Below are positions 36,988-46,257 of a stretch of 64,000 nt of DNA, one piece after another. Every line of letters starts with the position of its first letter. Positions within the stretch are counted from its first letter, which is position 1. This stretch comes from Lactobacillus kimbladii (GTDB lineage Bacteria; Bacillota; Bacilli; Lactobacillales; Lactobacillaceae), in contig NZ_KQ034007.1 of assembly GCF_000970755.1 (NCBI RefSeq), positions 1,032,980-1,096,979 of the forward strand, in the 5' to 3' direction. Under the pieces are notes generated by a model, which saw only the letters and a program-made list of their open reading frames with translations, had not been told where the DNA came from and made no database searches. The position numbers and the translations under genes are program-made.

Positions 36988-37021
36988 ATAATACAGGTTT
37001 TTTATACTTTTTTCAATATTT
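36988..37021 (-). promoter_or_regulatory. Promoter of fumC-frdA
   Basis: TTGAAA (37011-37016) and TATTAT (36988-36993) have a 17-bp spacer. The 13-mer TTTTTCAATATTT (37009-37021) overlapping the -35 is identical to that at the mdh-citrate promoter, suggesting shared control. Confidence 0.65.
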
Positions 37022-37074
37022 TTAAATAAAAGGGCTATCAATTTAAAAATTTAAAATTTGTTTAAAAATACAAA

Positions 37075-37095
37075 AAGCACTCCTAATGAGTGCTT
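37075..37095 (-). terminator. Terminator after the copper ATPase gene
   Basis: AAGCACTC (37075-37082) pairs with GAGTGCTT (37088-37095) with a 5-nt loop and a following T run on the minus strand, 12 bases past the ATPase stop. Confidence 0.8.
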
Positions 37096-37106
37096 AGTCC
37101 AGACTG

Positions 37107-39146
37107 TTATATTTTTAAGGTTTCTGCATTAATTGCCACTATTACTGTTGATAAGGACATCAAAATTGCTCCAACGGCTGGGGATAACAAAATTCCCCAA
37201 GGAGCTAGTACTCCAGCTGCTAACGGCAATGCCACTATATTGTAGCCGGCTCCCCACCATAAATTTTGAACGGTTTTTCTTTGAGTATGCTGGGCCAATT
37301 TTAAAAAACTAATGATATCTAAAGGTTCACTATTTACCAAAATGACATCAGCAGAATCTACGGCAACATCTGTTCCAGCTCCAATAGCAACTCCAATGTC
37401 GGCCTTGGCTAAACTAGGTGCATCGTTAATGCCATCGCCGACCATCATCACCTTATTACCTTGATTTTGCAAAGTAGCTACGATTTTTTGCTTATCGGCC
37501 GGCATTAGACCAGAATGCACTTCTGTAATACCTAACTTCTGCGCAATGTTTTGCGCTACCTTTTCATTATCACCAGTCAACATTACCGGAGTAATGTTGA
37601 GAGCCTTAATCTGCTTAATTAACGATGCCGCATTCTTTTTGATTTCATCACCAACGGCAACGTAGCCCAAAAGTTCATGACCTTTAATCAAGTAACTCGA
37701 AGTATAATTCAGGGATTCTACCTGAGGAAAGTTTTTAACTATTTCTCTTGCAGTTTTTTCGTTTACTAATTGATATTCTTCTCCGTTTATTATTCCTGAA
37801 ACGCCCTTTCCGGCCAAAGTATTACTGTCAGATAAAGCATATAAATCAATCTCCTTTTCCTTAGTAAATTGTAAAATGCTTTGTGCAATCGGATGATTGG
37901 AATCCTGTTCTAAAGAAGCAATTAGTTTAATAACTTCATCCGCATTGTAGGATTTACTTAAAGTATTATACTTGCGCACCTGAAACTTCCCTTGCGTCAA
38001 AGTTCCAGTCTTATCTAAAAGCAAATAATTGATTTTGGAACTAATGCTAATAACATTACGATTTCTAATTAGTAAGCCATTTTTGGCACCGATTGATGTG
38101 CTCTTAGCGTTCACTAAAGGAATAGCTAAACCCAGAGCATGAGGGCAAGCTATTACTAACACTGTCACCATTCGTTCGAGACCACCTGCTATACCACGTA
38201 AACTTGTCCAAACCAGAAAAGCAATAATACCAAAAATTAGCGCGGCATAAAACAACCAACTGGAAACCCGATCTGCCAAATTTTGTAGTTTGGACTTATT
38301 CATCTGGGATGACTGAACTAGTTTATTGACACTGGCTAAAAAGCCTGAATTAGCTGAATTAGTAACCTTAACTGTTAGTGTCCCAGAGCCGTTAATTGAA
38401 CCCCCTATAACCTTATCGTTTTTTTGCCGCGTTACCTCGCGCGATTCACCAGTAACCAAAGATTCATTCACCTGACTGGAACCATTAATAATGACCCCAT
38501 CAAGAGGAATACTTTCTCCTGCTTTGACTAAAATTACTGCACTTTTTTGGACATCGTTTATTGCCATGTCCATAGTTTGACCATTATGTTGTACGTGGAC
38601 CTTATCGGGTAAAAGTTTAGCCAAGTCATGCACTGAACTATTGGCATTCATTACTGAGTTCATTTCAATCAGATGACCTAATAACATAATTAAAATTAAA
38701 GTAGCTAATTCCCAAAAGAAATCCATGACATGAACTTTGCTGTTTAAAAAATCATTTTTAATAAAAGCATATAAACTATAAATATATGCTGTAGTAATGC
38801 CTAAAGAAATTAGTGTCATCATTTCAGGCTTTTTAGCCTTAATTTCATAATAAGCACCAGACAAAAATGGTTGGCCACCGTAAAAGAAGAGAATTGTAGC
38901 AAAAAGTGCAACTACCCATTCTGAACCGGAAAAAGAAAATTGAAATGGTAAATGTACACCCATTGCTGGTGATAAAAATATGATTGGCAAGGATAAGACG
39001 ACTGATACCCAAAACTTTTTCTTCAGGTTGCCCATATGCATCATGTGACCGCCATGCATCATCATATCCTGACCACCCATATTCATTGAGTGATTCATAT
39101 TTCCACTATGATTCATGTTCATATTATCCAAATTACTCAGTCCCAT
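37107..39146 (-). CDS. copB: CopB-type copper-transporting P1B ATPase
   Basis: A heavy-metal efflux ATPase of 679 aa. It has a Met/His-rich N-terminus (first 40 residues, no HMA domain), eight membrane segments, the actuator TGES (232-235), and the transmembrane metal motif CPH (334-336). The phosphorylated D378 is in DKTGTLT, and GDGINDAPSLAKADIG is near the hinge. CPH plus a His-rich N-terminus mark the CopB (P1B-3) class, exporting copper or silver. The first ATG lacks a strong ribosome binding site, so a start a few codons in is possible. Confidence 0.88.
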   Translation of the reverse strand: MGLSNLDNMNMNHSGNMNHSMNMGGQDMMMHGGHMMHMGNLKKKFWVSVVLSLPIIFLSPAMGVHLPFQFSFSGSEWVVALFATILFFYGGQPFLSGAYYEIKAKKPEMMTLISLGITTAYIYSLYAFIKNDFLNSKVHVMDFFWELATLILIMLLGHLIEMNSVMNANSSVHDLAKLLPDKVHVQHNGQTMDMAINDVQKSAVILVKAGESIPLDGVIINGSSQVNESLVTGESREVTRQKNDKVIGGSINGSGTLTVKVTNSANSGFLASVNKLVQSSQMNKSKLQNLADRVSSWLFYAALIFGIIAFLVWTSLRGIAGGLERMVTVLVIACPHALGLAIPLVNAKSTSIGAKNGLLIRNRNVISISSKINYLLLDKTGTLTQGKFQVRKYNTLSKSYNADEVIKLIASLEQDSNHPIAQSILQFTKEKEIDLYALSDSNTLAGKGVSGIINGEEYQLVNEKTAREIVKNFPQVESLNYTSSYLIKGHELLGYVAVGDEIKKNAASLIKQIKALNITPVMLTGDNEKVAQNIAQKLGITEVHSGLMPADKQKIVATLQNQGNKVMMVGDGINDAPSLAKADIGVAIGAGTDVAVDSADVILVNSEPLDIISFLKLAQHTQRKTVQNLWWGAGYNIVALPLAAGVLAPWGILLSPAVGAILMSLSTVIVAINAETLKI

Positions 39147-39242
39147 CTATTTATAATACTCACGATTAATCTTTTCTTTAATCTACTTTTATAAATAGAG
39201 GTTGTCAAAAAATTTAACTGAAACAGCTAGAATATAGTGATA

Positions 39243-40619
39243 TTAGTTTCTGATCTTTTCTTTTTTCATAAAATGAAGGATTAAACCGATAACTAAGCCG
39301 ATAATCGCGGGAATGACCCAATCCATGCCGATATCTGCAAACGGCAAAAATTTTAGTTGGAATGCTTTCAACTGTAAAGCCCAAGATTGCTGACTAACTA
39401 TTGGTGGAAAAGAAGCGATCATATCAAGGATTGCCGGTATAATGGTAAAAAGTATGCCACAAAAGTAAACGATTGAGTCCCGGTCGAATAAAGAACCAGA
39501 AATTGACAAAATAATCAAAACCATGGCAATAGGATATAAAAACATGAGCATTGGAGTTGACCAGGAAATAATTGTATCCAAGCCAAAATTAGCGGTGATA
39601 AAGGAAACAATTGTCATGATAGTCAACCAGCCATGATAACTTATTTTGTTAAAACTACGGTGAAAATCTTGTGCAAAAGCTGCTATTAAACCAACTGCAG
39701 TTGTTAAACAAGTAAGAGTAACTAGTGTGGCAAGTAAGGCATGCCCAAGATCGCCTAAATAATAAGTAACTATTTGGTTGAAAACTGTGCCGCCCTCTTG
39801 CGAAATTTTAAAATGATTTAAAGTTGTTGCTCCTAACCATATTAAACCAATATAAATAATTCCAATTGCACCTGTTGCCAAAACCCCAGCTCTTGCAGTA
39901 ACCTTTGCATTACTTTTAGCTGAAGTTTTTCCCAGTTGCCTGACAGCTGAAACAATAGTATATCCAAACGCCAATCCAGCCAGAGCATCCATTGTGTTAT
40001 AGCCTTCTAAAAAGCCATTGAAGAAAGGAGCGCTTTGATAAGCTGCTGTTATGCTTTGATTTTTAGCAGCACCCATGGGTGAGATAGCTGCCAATAAAAA
40101 AACCGAAAATAGCAATAGCAAAAACAATGGATTTAAAATTTTCCCAATACTTGTCAAAATCGTAGACTGTTTATACGAAATAATAAAAGCTAAAATAAAA
40201 AATATTGCAGAGAATATTAAGAGTGCTGGCTTTGTGGCAGATTTCGGCAAAACTGGTTGCAAACCGACTGAAAATGAAATGCTTGCCGTACGAGGCGTGG
40301 CAAATAAGGGTCCCAGAGTTAAATGGATTAAAACCATGAAAACTAGAGCAAAAATGTTACCCAGTGGCCTGCCAATATCATAAACTCCTTTTGCATGACT
40401 TGCGCTAATAGCTAAAACAGCCAGTAAAGGTAAAAGCACTGCCGTTACCAAAAACCCAAAAGTAGCTATTCCCCAATTTGCTCCTGAAAGCTGACCTAAA
40501 TGAATCGGAAAAATCAAGTTGCCTGCACCAAAAAACAGCCCAAACAACAATGATGCTACTACCAAATATTGTTTCCATGTTAAAGGCTTTGTATTAACAT
40601 CTTGCTCAATTTCTTCCAT
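39243..40619 (-). CDS. brnQ: Branched-chain amino acid transporter BrnQ
   Basis: A cation-coupled importer of leucine, isoleucine and valine (LIVCS family), 458 aa with about 12 membrane segments. The start LFGLFFGAGNLIFPIHLGQLSG near 25-46 and TPRTASISFSVG near 108 are characteristic of BrnQ. GYNTMDALAGLAFG is also conserved. AGGAGG lies eight bases before the ATG. It is preceded by a T-box leader and its own promoter, consistent with induction when a branched-chain tRNA is uncharged. Confidence 0.93.
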   Translation of the reverse strand: MEEIEQDVNTKPLTWKQYLVVASLLFGLFFGAGNLIFPIHLGQLSGANWGIATFGFLVTAVLLPLLAVLAISASHAKGVYDIGRPLGNIFALVFMVLIHLTLGPLFATPRTASISFSVGLQPVLPKSATKPALLIFSAIFFILAFIISYKQSTILTSIGKILNPLFLLLLFSVFLLAAISPMGAAKNQSITAAYQSAPFFNGFLEGYNTMDALAGLAFGYTIVSAVRQLGKTSAKSNAKVTARAGVLATGAIGIIYIGLIWLGATTLNHFKISQEGGTVFNQIVTYYLGDLGHALLATLVTLTCLTTAVGLIAAFAQDFHRSFNKISYHGWLTIMTIVSFITANFGLDTIISWSTPMLMFLYPIAMVLIILSISGSLFDRDSIVYFCGILFTIIPAILDMIASFPPIVSQQSWALQLKAFQLKFLPFADIGMDWVIPAIIGLVIGLILHFMKKEKIRN

Positions 40620-40693
40620 TACAATTCCTCCTAAACAGAATTACAGATAAATTTAATAATGATAAAGGGTTGGCTAGATTATTTTGGGGAATA

Positions 40694-40976
40694 AAAAAGC
40701 ACCCTTGATTTAAAATCAAGGGTGCTTTAGCACGGTACCACCTATATTACTGCACTATAAATCAAAAAATGACAAATAGCATAGTCACTTCACGTACGGC
40801 AAGAATGCGATACGCTAACACGTTAATGGGTGTACCCAATAATAGCTACTAAAATTCACCATATAGCTCAAAGTTACTTTCAGCTTGCCATCACGGTCCG
40901 TTCTCAGCAATAGGACTCTCTTAAACGCTACTTGTAAGCTTACTTATCTTTTCTTCGCTTTATCAATATTAATAGT
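40694..40976 (-). promoter_or_regulatory. T-box leader of brnQ
   Basis: The T-box core GGTACCGTGCTA (complement of 40729-40740) is followed by a 15-bp terminator stem (40697-40711 with 40714-40728) and a T run. A long 5' region with AGTAGC and AGAGAG elements precedes it. I could not assign the specifier codon safely; ATT in GTGAATTTTAG is one option. BrnQ downstream implies a branched-chain tRNA. Confidence 0.9.
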
Positions 40977-41005
40977 ATTTTAATCAATGTCTTATTTTCT
41001 GTCAA
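40977..41005 (-). promoter_or_regulatory. Promoter of the brnQ transcript
   Basis: Perfect TTGACA (41000-41005) and TAAAAT (40977-40982) are separated by 17 bp on the minus strand, at the start of the T-box leader. Confidence 0.75.
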
Positions 41006-41242
41006 CTAAAATTTTGAAAAATTAGTGAAATTGCCTGAAAAAATAATATACCAAAGGATGTTTTTGAAATCATAATAAGCAAGGTTGCATCATACATTTA
41101 TTTCAGTAATCTAAAACCGCAATCAAAAAGCAAACTAAGAATAAAGTCAGAGAAGTTAGCACTGAACGGATATTAACGATTATTTTTCATATTAAACCTG
41201 ATAAGATATTTCAAGATAAAATAACTTTTAGTCCTTTTATGT
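41006..41242. other. Noncoding gap between cutC and the brnQ promoter
   Basis: About 240 bases with no open frame, hairpin or recognisable RNA on either strand that I can support. I found no clear terminator for cutC here. Confidence 0.5.
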
Positions 41243-41878
41243 CTAAACAATTTTCGAACCATGAAGTTCATTTAACTGCAATTTTTTGGCAATATCTTCT
41301 CTATTTTCGGTTGTGATGCCTCCACCTGGCAAAATTTCTATACGATCATTCGCCCATTTAATTATTTCTTTTAAATGGAGTATTGTTGCCAAGATAGGTT
41401 TGTCTAATTTTCCACCATGTGTCAAAATTCTTTTGACTCCTTGATCTGCTAACCAGTTTAATTCTGTTTTCTGTTTATCATTTGATATGTCATCAAAAGC
41501 CATGTGCATAACGACTTCAACGTTTAAGGAACGAGCTAGTGTAATTAGATGTTTCATTTGAATTCTATTTATTTGATTATTGGTGGTCAAACATCCAAAA
41601 GCCACTCCTTGAGCACCCAGTTTGGCAGACGCTTCAATGTCATCAGCCATTATGCCGATTTCATTTTCACTATAAACAAAATCTCCACCTCTAGGTCTAA
41701 TCATTATGACAACCGGTATTTTAAAATTCTCAGCGTAAGTGACAGATTTCTTTATTACGCCATAGGAGGGCGTAGTTCCACCCAACGCCAAATCATTATT
41801 CAGCTCTACTCTGTCAGCGCCAGCCTTAATTACATGAGGAATATTATAAAAATTTTCAACACACGCTTCTTTTAGCAT
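41243..41878 (-). CDS. cutC: CutC-family protein
   Basis: A TIM-barrel protein of 211 aa named for copper homeostasis, though the copper role is disputed. The start KEACVENFYNIPHVIKAGADRVELNNDLALGGTTPS follows the family pattern, with RPRGGDFVYSENE near 62 and the C-terminal GGGIT. The usual Cys in RIELC is Asn here. It lies 26 bases after an asparaginase-family gene. CopB is encoded about 2 kb away, beyond brnQ. Confidence 0.85.
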   Translation of the reverse strand: MLKEACVENFYNIPHVIKAGADRVELNNDLALGGTTPSYGVIKKSVTYAENFKIPVVIMIRPRGGDFVYSENEIGIMADDIEASAKLGAQGVAFGCLTTNNQINRIQMKHLITLARSLNVEVVMHMAFDDISNDKQKTELNWLADQGVKRILTHGGKLDKPILATILHLKEIIKWANDRIEILPGGGITTENREDIAKKLQLNELHGSKIV

Positions 41879-41904
41879 TTTATTCTCTTTCTTTTAGTTA
41901 AACG

Positions 41905-42861
41905 TTACTCGACCGGAGCATTGATCTGTTTTTGATAATCATCTAACCAAGACTGTGAAATAGGCTCAATCTGAGTCTTTTGATTTTTTCCAGGGTTGGC
42001 CATTAAAATTTGAGCTTTTTGTTTTTCATTAGCAACACAAAAAGGAAATTCCACATTAGTAGCTACTCCCCACTCACCTTTTCGATTTAAAGCAATTAAA
42101 GAAATTTCCCCTACTTGACCATAGCGTTGTTTTAAATCATGGCAAAAAGGATAAAGCGCAGCATCGCAAGCTTGCTGTGGAGACATGCCTCCTGCCATTT
42201 TTCGCACAATTTCATATGAAAGACAACCTTTCATTATATCTTCACCCAAACCAGTAGCTGCAGCTGCACCAATATTGCTATCTGCATAAAAACCAGACCC
42301 TGATAAAGGCGAGTCACCAATACGACCCTCTTTTTTCATAAATAAACCTGAAGTAGATGTAGCTGCAGCCATCGATTCAGCTTGATCAAGTGTTAATGCC
42401 CCAACAGTATCGTGTCCATCATAAGGATGCAGTCCAGACTGAGCCTGCTCTTTGACTTTTTCTTGCCAAATTGCCTTTGCTCTTTCAGTCAGCATATTGG
42501 TCATTTCAAAGCCATTTTGCATAGCAAATTTAGTGGCGCCTTCTCCGACTAAAAAACTGTTGGTCTTATTTAAACTCAATTTTCTGGCTACAGAAACAGC
42601 ATGCTTCACATTTTCAATAGCGGCTACTGATCCTTGTGCTAAAGTATCACCATTCATAAAAGCTGCGTCCATTTGGACAACACCATTCTCATTCGGCAAC
42701 CCGCCATAACCTACAGATTTGTATAAAGGATATGATTCTACTTCCTTAATCAAATTTTCAACAGCATCACCAGCATTAGCGCCTTGTTTAAGCACATCAC
42801 CGGCTTTTACCAGCCCATCATATGACATACTCCAAGTAGATATTGCAGCCCAACTTTTCAT
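41905..42861 (-). CDS. Ntn-hydrolase, glycosylasparaginase/isoaspartyl peptidase family
   Basis: An autoprocessing amidohydrolase of 318 aa. The expected nucleophile after self-cleavage is T152 in HDTVGALTLD. GRIGDSPLSGSGFYAD and ATGLGEDIMKG complete the active-site region. GNAGDAVE-like NAGDAVENLI lies near 29-38. Substrates could be isoaspartyl dipeptides, asparagine or glycosylasparagine. The start is ATG 42859-42861, with AAAGGA eight bases upstream; an extension to 42915 has none. It is cotranscribed with cutC. Confidence 0.87.
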   Translation of the reverse strand: MKSWAAISTWSMSYDGLVKAGDVLKQGANAGDAVENLIKEVESYPLYKSVGYGGLPNENGVVQMDAAFMNGDTLAQGSVAAIENVKHAVSVARKLSLNKTNSFLVGEGATKFAMQNGFEMTNMLTERAKAIWQEKVKEQAQSGLHPYDGHDTVGALTLDQAESMAAATSTSGLFMKKEGRIGDSPLSGSGFYADSNIGAAAATGLGEDIMKGCLSYEIVRKMAGGMSPQQACDAALYPFCHDLKQRYGQVGEISLIALNRKGEWGVATNVEFPFCVANEKQKAQILMANPGKNQKTQIEPISQSWLDDYQKQINAPVE

Positions 42862-42957
42862 TTTGATCGTCCTTTTTCTTAAATATAGTAATAATACTAA
42901 ACTAGAGCGGTTCAACTAACAACTCCCTAACTCTAAAAATTTTGAGAACATCAAAAA

Positions 42958-42984
42958 AGGCCTTGAACCAAAAATTCAAAGCCT
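42958..42984 (-). terminator. Terminator after the second DASS transporter
   Basis: AGGCCTTGAA (42958-42967) pairs, with one mismatch, to 42975-42984, and is followed by a T run on the minus strand. It lies just past the transporter stop, ending the flavoprotein operon. Confidence 0.8.
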
Positions 42985-42989
42985 GTTTA

Positions 42990-44405
42990 TTACCACATGC
43001 CGATAAGTTTAGTCCAAATCAGACCGCCGCCTAACCAGATGATGTTAAGTACAACACCAATTATGGCGCTTAGTTTCCACCAATCTTTGTTAGAAACATA
43101 GCCTGTTGAAGAAAGTAAAGCAGCAGGACCTGCCGAATAGCTTGAAGTTGACAAGTATAAAGAACCGTCCAAAGCTAGCATTAACGCTGCCATCATAGGT
43201 GGCACTCCGGCACCAATCGCAATTGAGAGAAATCCTGCGTAAAGGGCAGAAATTTGTGTAGAGACACTTGGGAATAAATAGTGGAGGTAGAAATATACCA
43301 AGAATAATATTACCAGTACTAAAACCCAGTTCATACCATGAAGTGCACTACCTAAAGTCTTTGAGAACCAAGGGAAAAAGCCCAAAGTCATTAATTTTTG
43401 AGACATCAACATGATAATTGAAAGCCAAGTTAAGATGTTCCAAGCAAAACTCTGACCTAAAATGTCCTTAACGTTAATGACGCCAAATACCAATAGTAAT
43501 GCAACTGCAATAAAGCTGACTAAAGTAGCGTCAATACCAAACTTAGAACCTACTAACCATAATGCAACTGACAGGACAAAAACCACACCCATAATTTTTT
43601 CTGCAGCTGTCATTTTGCCTAATTCTTGTAATTTTTTGTCTGCCCAAGCATGAGCATTAGGTGTTTCCTTGATCTTAGGCGGATATATTTTATATAGAAT
43701 AAAAGGTACTAATATTAAGGAAATTATGCCCGGTACAATTGCAGCTACAAACCATTGCATCCACGAAATGGTAACGTTTTGCGTCTTTGCTATTCCTAGT
43801 GCCACCATGTTTCCTGCCAAACCAGTTAAAAACATTGTGGAAGTAACGATGTTAACTTCGTATTCTGTAAAGACAAGGAAAGAACCCATGTCACGCTCAG
43901 TTCCCTTTTTAGGATCTGAACCCATTTCTCTTGATAAGTTATCAATAATTGGGTACATAATTCCGTTAACACGAGCGTTGTTACTTGGGATGCCGATTGC
44001 CAAAACAGTTTCCACTAACGATAAGGCATAAGCCAAACCTAAAGTTCTCTTGCCAAAAGTTTTGACAAAGAAATAGGCAATTCTTTTACCAAGACCTGAT
44101 TTAATAAAGCCGGCCGCCATAAACATACACATAGCGACCATCCATGCCGTGGAATTACCAAAACCGGCAGTGACTTCTTCCATCTTAAAAATACCAGTTA
44201 ATGTAGCAATCACCACCGCAATTATAGTAGTTGCCATCATAGGCAATGGTTTAGTTACACAGGCAATTATAGTTGCAATAAATATGGCGAAAAGGTGCCA
44301 AGCTTGAACGTTAATTGCCGCTGGTTTTAATGGAGTTAACAGCCATAAGCCAATGCCAATAGCTAGTGGTAAAACCCACTTTTTCCATTGAATTTTATCT
44401 AACAT
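42990..44405 (-). CDS. DASS-family anion transporter, paralogue in the flavoprotein operon
   Basis: The 471-aa membrane protein is a clear paralogue of the transporter in the citrate operon. It has the same TPLKPAAINVQAW start, a motif IPSNNARVNGIMYP near 145-158 and FPSVSTQISALYAGFL near 380. Start ATG 44403-44405 has AAGGAG nine bases upstream, inside the end of the reductase gene. Being cotranscribed with two flavoprotein reductases, it probably imports their organic-anion substrate or exchanges it for the reduced product. The ligand is unknown. Confidence 0.83.
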   Translation of the reverse strand: MLDKIQWKKWVLPLAIGIGLWLLTPLKPAAINVQAWHLFAIFIATIIACVTKPLPMMATTIIAVVIATLTGIFKMEEVTAGFGNSTAWMVAMCMFMAAGFIKSGLGKRIAYFFVKTFGKRTLGLAYALSLVETVLAIGIPSNNARVNGIMYPIIDNLSREMGSDPKKGTERDMGSFLVFTEYEVNIVTSTMFLTGLAGNMVALGIAKTQNVTISWMQWFVAAIVPGIISLILVPFILYKIYPPKIKETPNAHAWADKKLQELGKMTAAEKIMGVVFVLSVALWLVGSKFGIDATLVSFIAVALLLVFGVINVKDILGQSFAWNILTWLSIIMLMSQKLMTLGFFPWFSKTLGSALHGMNWVLVLVILFLVYFYLHYLFPSVSTQISALYAGFLSIAIGAGVPPMMAALMLALDGSLYLSTSSYSAGPAALLSSTGYVSNKDWWKLSAIIGVVLNIIWLGGGLIWTKLIGMW

Positions 44406-44409
44406 TTCT

Positions 44410-46245
44410 TTATTCTCCTTTAGAGCTATTTTGTGCTTTCTTAATCGCCGCATTCACGGCTTCCTTTAAAGCATTAGTAGTGGTAGACGCTCCTGAAACT
44501 GCATCAACATCGGTAGAATTATTGCTTACCATTTCTTGGGGTATACGGTCAATGGCTACAGCTCCAATTCCTTCCGTTTCATGATTTTCCAGGACTTCGA
44601 TTTTTTTAATTTTATTATCAAAATAAGTAACGCGAACCAAAATCCTGCCGCCAATACCTGCTTCAGAAGATCCTAGAAACTGATTTTGTCCCAGCTCAAT
44701 TTGATCGTCCTTTTCTCCATCCAAAAGATCATTAATTCGCGGTAATTTCTCCGTTAAATTAATCGAATCCTCAATTGGCTCTAACTTGGCAGCATTTTCT
44801 CCAGCAATTTTGCCAAAAATCAAGCATTCAGCTAAGTTGCCACCGCCCTGATAACAATTGACGCACATTCCGCCAAGCTCACCAGCTGTGTATAGGCGTT
44901 TGATTGGTTGATCGTTGACATCAAGTACACGGGCAAACTCATCATGTTCTGGTCCACCTTGGGTATTAAGCACTGCGGGAGCCAATTTAACTGCATGGAC
45001 GTCATCTTTTAAATCGAAACTGGTCATTGACTCAGGTGCACGACCAAATTCCAGATCCTTGCCGTTAGTGGCAAACTCGTTAAATTGCGAAACAGTATTT
45101 TCCAGATTTGCGGCTGGTACATTCATTTTTTGGGCTAATTGAGTCAGTGAACTGGCACTAACAACCTTGTCAAAGAATTTACCATACTTGAGCTTTCCTT
45201 GTTTCTGTTCTAAAACAAACTTTTGATATTGCTGATTATCAAAGACTAGCCACGCATTGTCGTAAGCGTGAGGCAATAAATAGTCCCCGTGTTCAGCGAT
45301 ATGACCATGCCTGAATTTGGCATCTTCGCGCATAAAGCGGGTACCATCGTCTGCTACTACAAAAATCGCACCTGATTTGACATTTTGCCAACCGCTAACT
45401 TGCCGACCACGCTCATTTTCACCTTCAGCAATTACATAACTAGGAACGATGCCTAATGACTCATAATTGCTCATGTGCCACATTTTTGCTCCAACTTCTG
45501 CTGTCATTTTAATCCCGTCACCCTTATTATAGAGAGTGCCCAGCGGGGTTAATTTAGTGACGTGCAGGTAATCCTGCTGCATCTGCTTATTATTTTCAAA
45601 GCCACCTGTAGCAACAATTACTCCTTTGCGAGCATGAATATAATATTGTTTCTTGTTACGATTAATAACTACTCCAGCTATTTCACCAGTTGCTTCATCC
45701 TGCAATAAATGCTCTGCTTTAGAATTAAGCCAAACATCAATGTTGGCAGCATTTGTGACTACTTGAGCACGAATTACTTTCCATAGTTCAGCATCAAAGT
45801 CTTGGTTATGAACCAGAGCAAAATCAAAGGTGTCAGAGCCGCGATATTCAGGATACTCACATAAATTCTTTTTCTTTGCCAAATGGTCACCTGGTTGATT
45901 ATCACGTGACCAGATAAAAGGATCAATACCAAAATACTTTTTAAAATATTGCGGCATATTAACAAAACCATCAAGATAAGCAGCCATTGTTTTCTGATCA
46001 AAATTATACGGCGCTGCCAGCTGCTCATAATATTCAGCAATCTTCTTTCTATCATGTGCCATAGCGACATGCTGTGCTGAATAACGGGTGTTACCACCCT
46101 CATGACCATAAGGAGCAGCGTCAACTAATAAGACTTGAGCACCATTTTCTGCCGCAAAACGAGCTGCCGTGCCTCCGGCTCCACCGAAACCTAAAACGAC
46201 TACATCATACACACCATTCCACTTAGTTTTTTCGTTGATTTTCAT
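44410..46245 (-). CDS. FAD/FMN flavoprotein reductase of non-fumarate type (1)
   Basis: 611 aa in two domains: FAD_binding_2 (about 12-485, VVVLGFGGAGGTAA) and C-terminal FMN_bind (about 515-605) with the covalent-flavin motif DAVSGAST (581-588). Compared with the fumarate reductase at 34096-35493, the HPT motif is absent. The fumarate-binding His is L426 (LNTQGG) and the Arg is Y465 (CYQGGGN). A REDAKFRHG motif (306-314) is shared with the next gene. There is no signal peptide. The substrate is therefore likely another unsaturated organic acid or ketone. It ends four bases before the DASS gene. Confidence 0.83.
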   Translation of the reverse strand: MKINEKTKWNGVYDVVVLGFGGAGGTAARFAAENGAQVLLVDAAPYGHEGGNTRYSAQHVAMAHDRKKIAEYYEQLAAPYNFDQKTMAAYLDGFVNMPQYFKKYFGIDPFIWSRDNQPGDHLAKKKNLCEYPEYRGSDTFDFALVHNQDFDAELWKVIRAQVVTNAANIDVWLNSKAEHLLQDEATGEIAGVVINRNKKQYYIHARKGVIVATGGFENNKQMQQDYLHVTKLTPLGTLYNKGDGIKMTAEVGAKMWHMSNYESLGIVPSYVIAEGENERGRQVSGWQNVKSGAIFVVADDGTRFMREDAKFRHGHIAEHGDYLLPHAYDNAWLVFDNQQYQKFVLEQKQGKLKYGKFFDKVVSASSLTQLAQKMNVPAANLENTVSQFNEFATNGKDLEFGRAPESMTSFDLKDDVHAVKLAPAVLNTQGGPEHDEFARVLDVNDQPIKRLYTAGELGGMCVNCYQGGGNLAECLIFGKIAGENAAKLEPIEDSINLTEKLPRINDLLDGEKDDQIELGQNQFLGSSEAGIGGRILVRVTYFDNKIKKIEVLENHETEGIGAVAIDRIPQEMVSNNSTDVDAVSGASTTTNALKEAVNAAIKKAQNSSKGE

Positions 46246-46257
46246 TTTTGCACTTCT

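Noticed and set aside
41006-41242. Possible gene remnant or small RNA in the gap before cutC
   Set aside because: No frame, hairpin or promoter-terminator pair could be supported by eye.
41243-41878. Linking cutC and copB as one copper operon
   Set aside because: They are separated by brnQ with its own promoter and T-box, and CutC's role in copper handling is itself uncertain.
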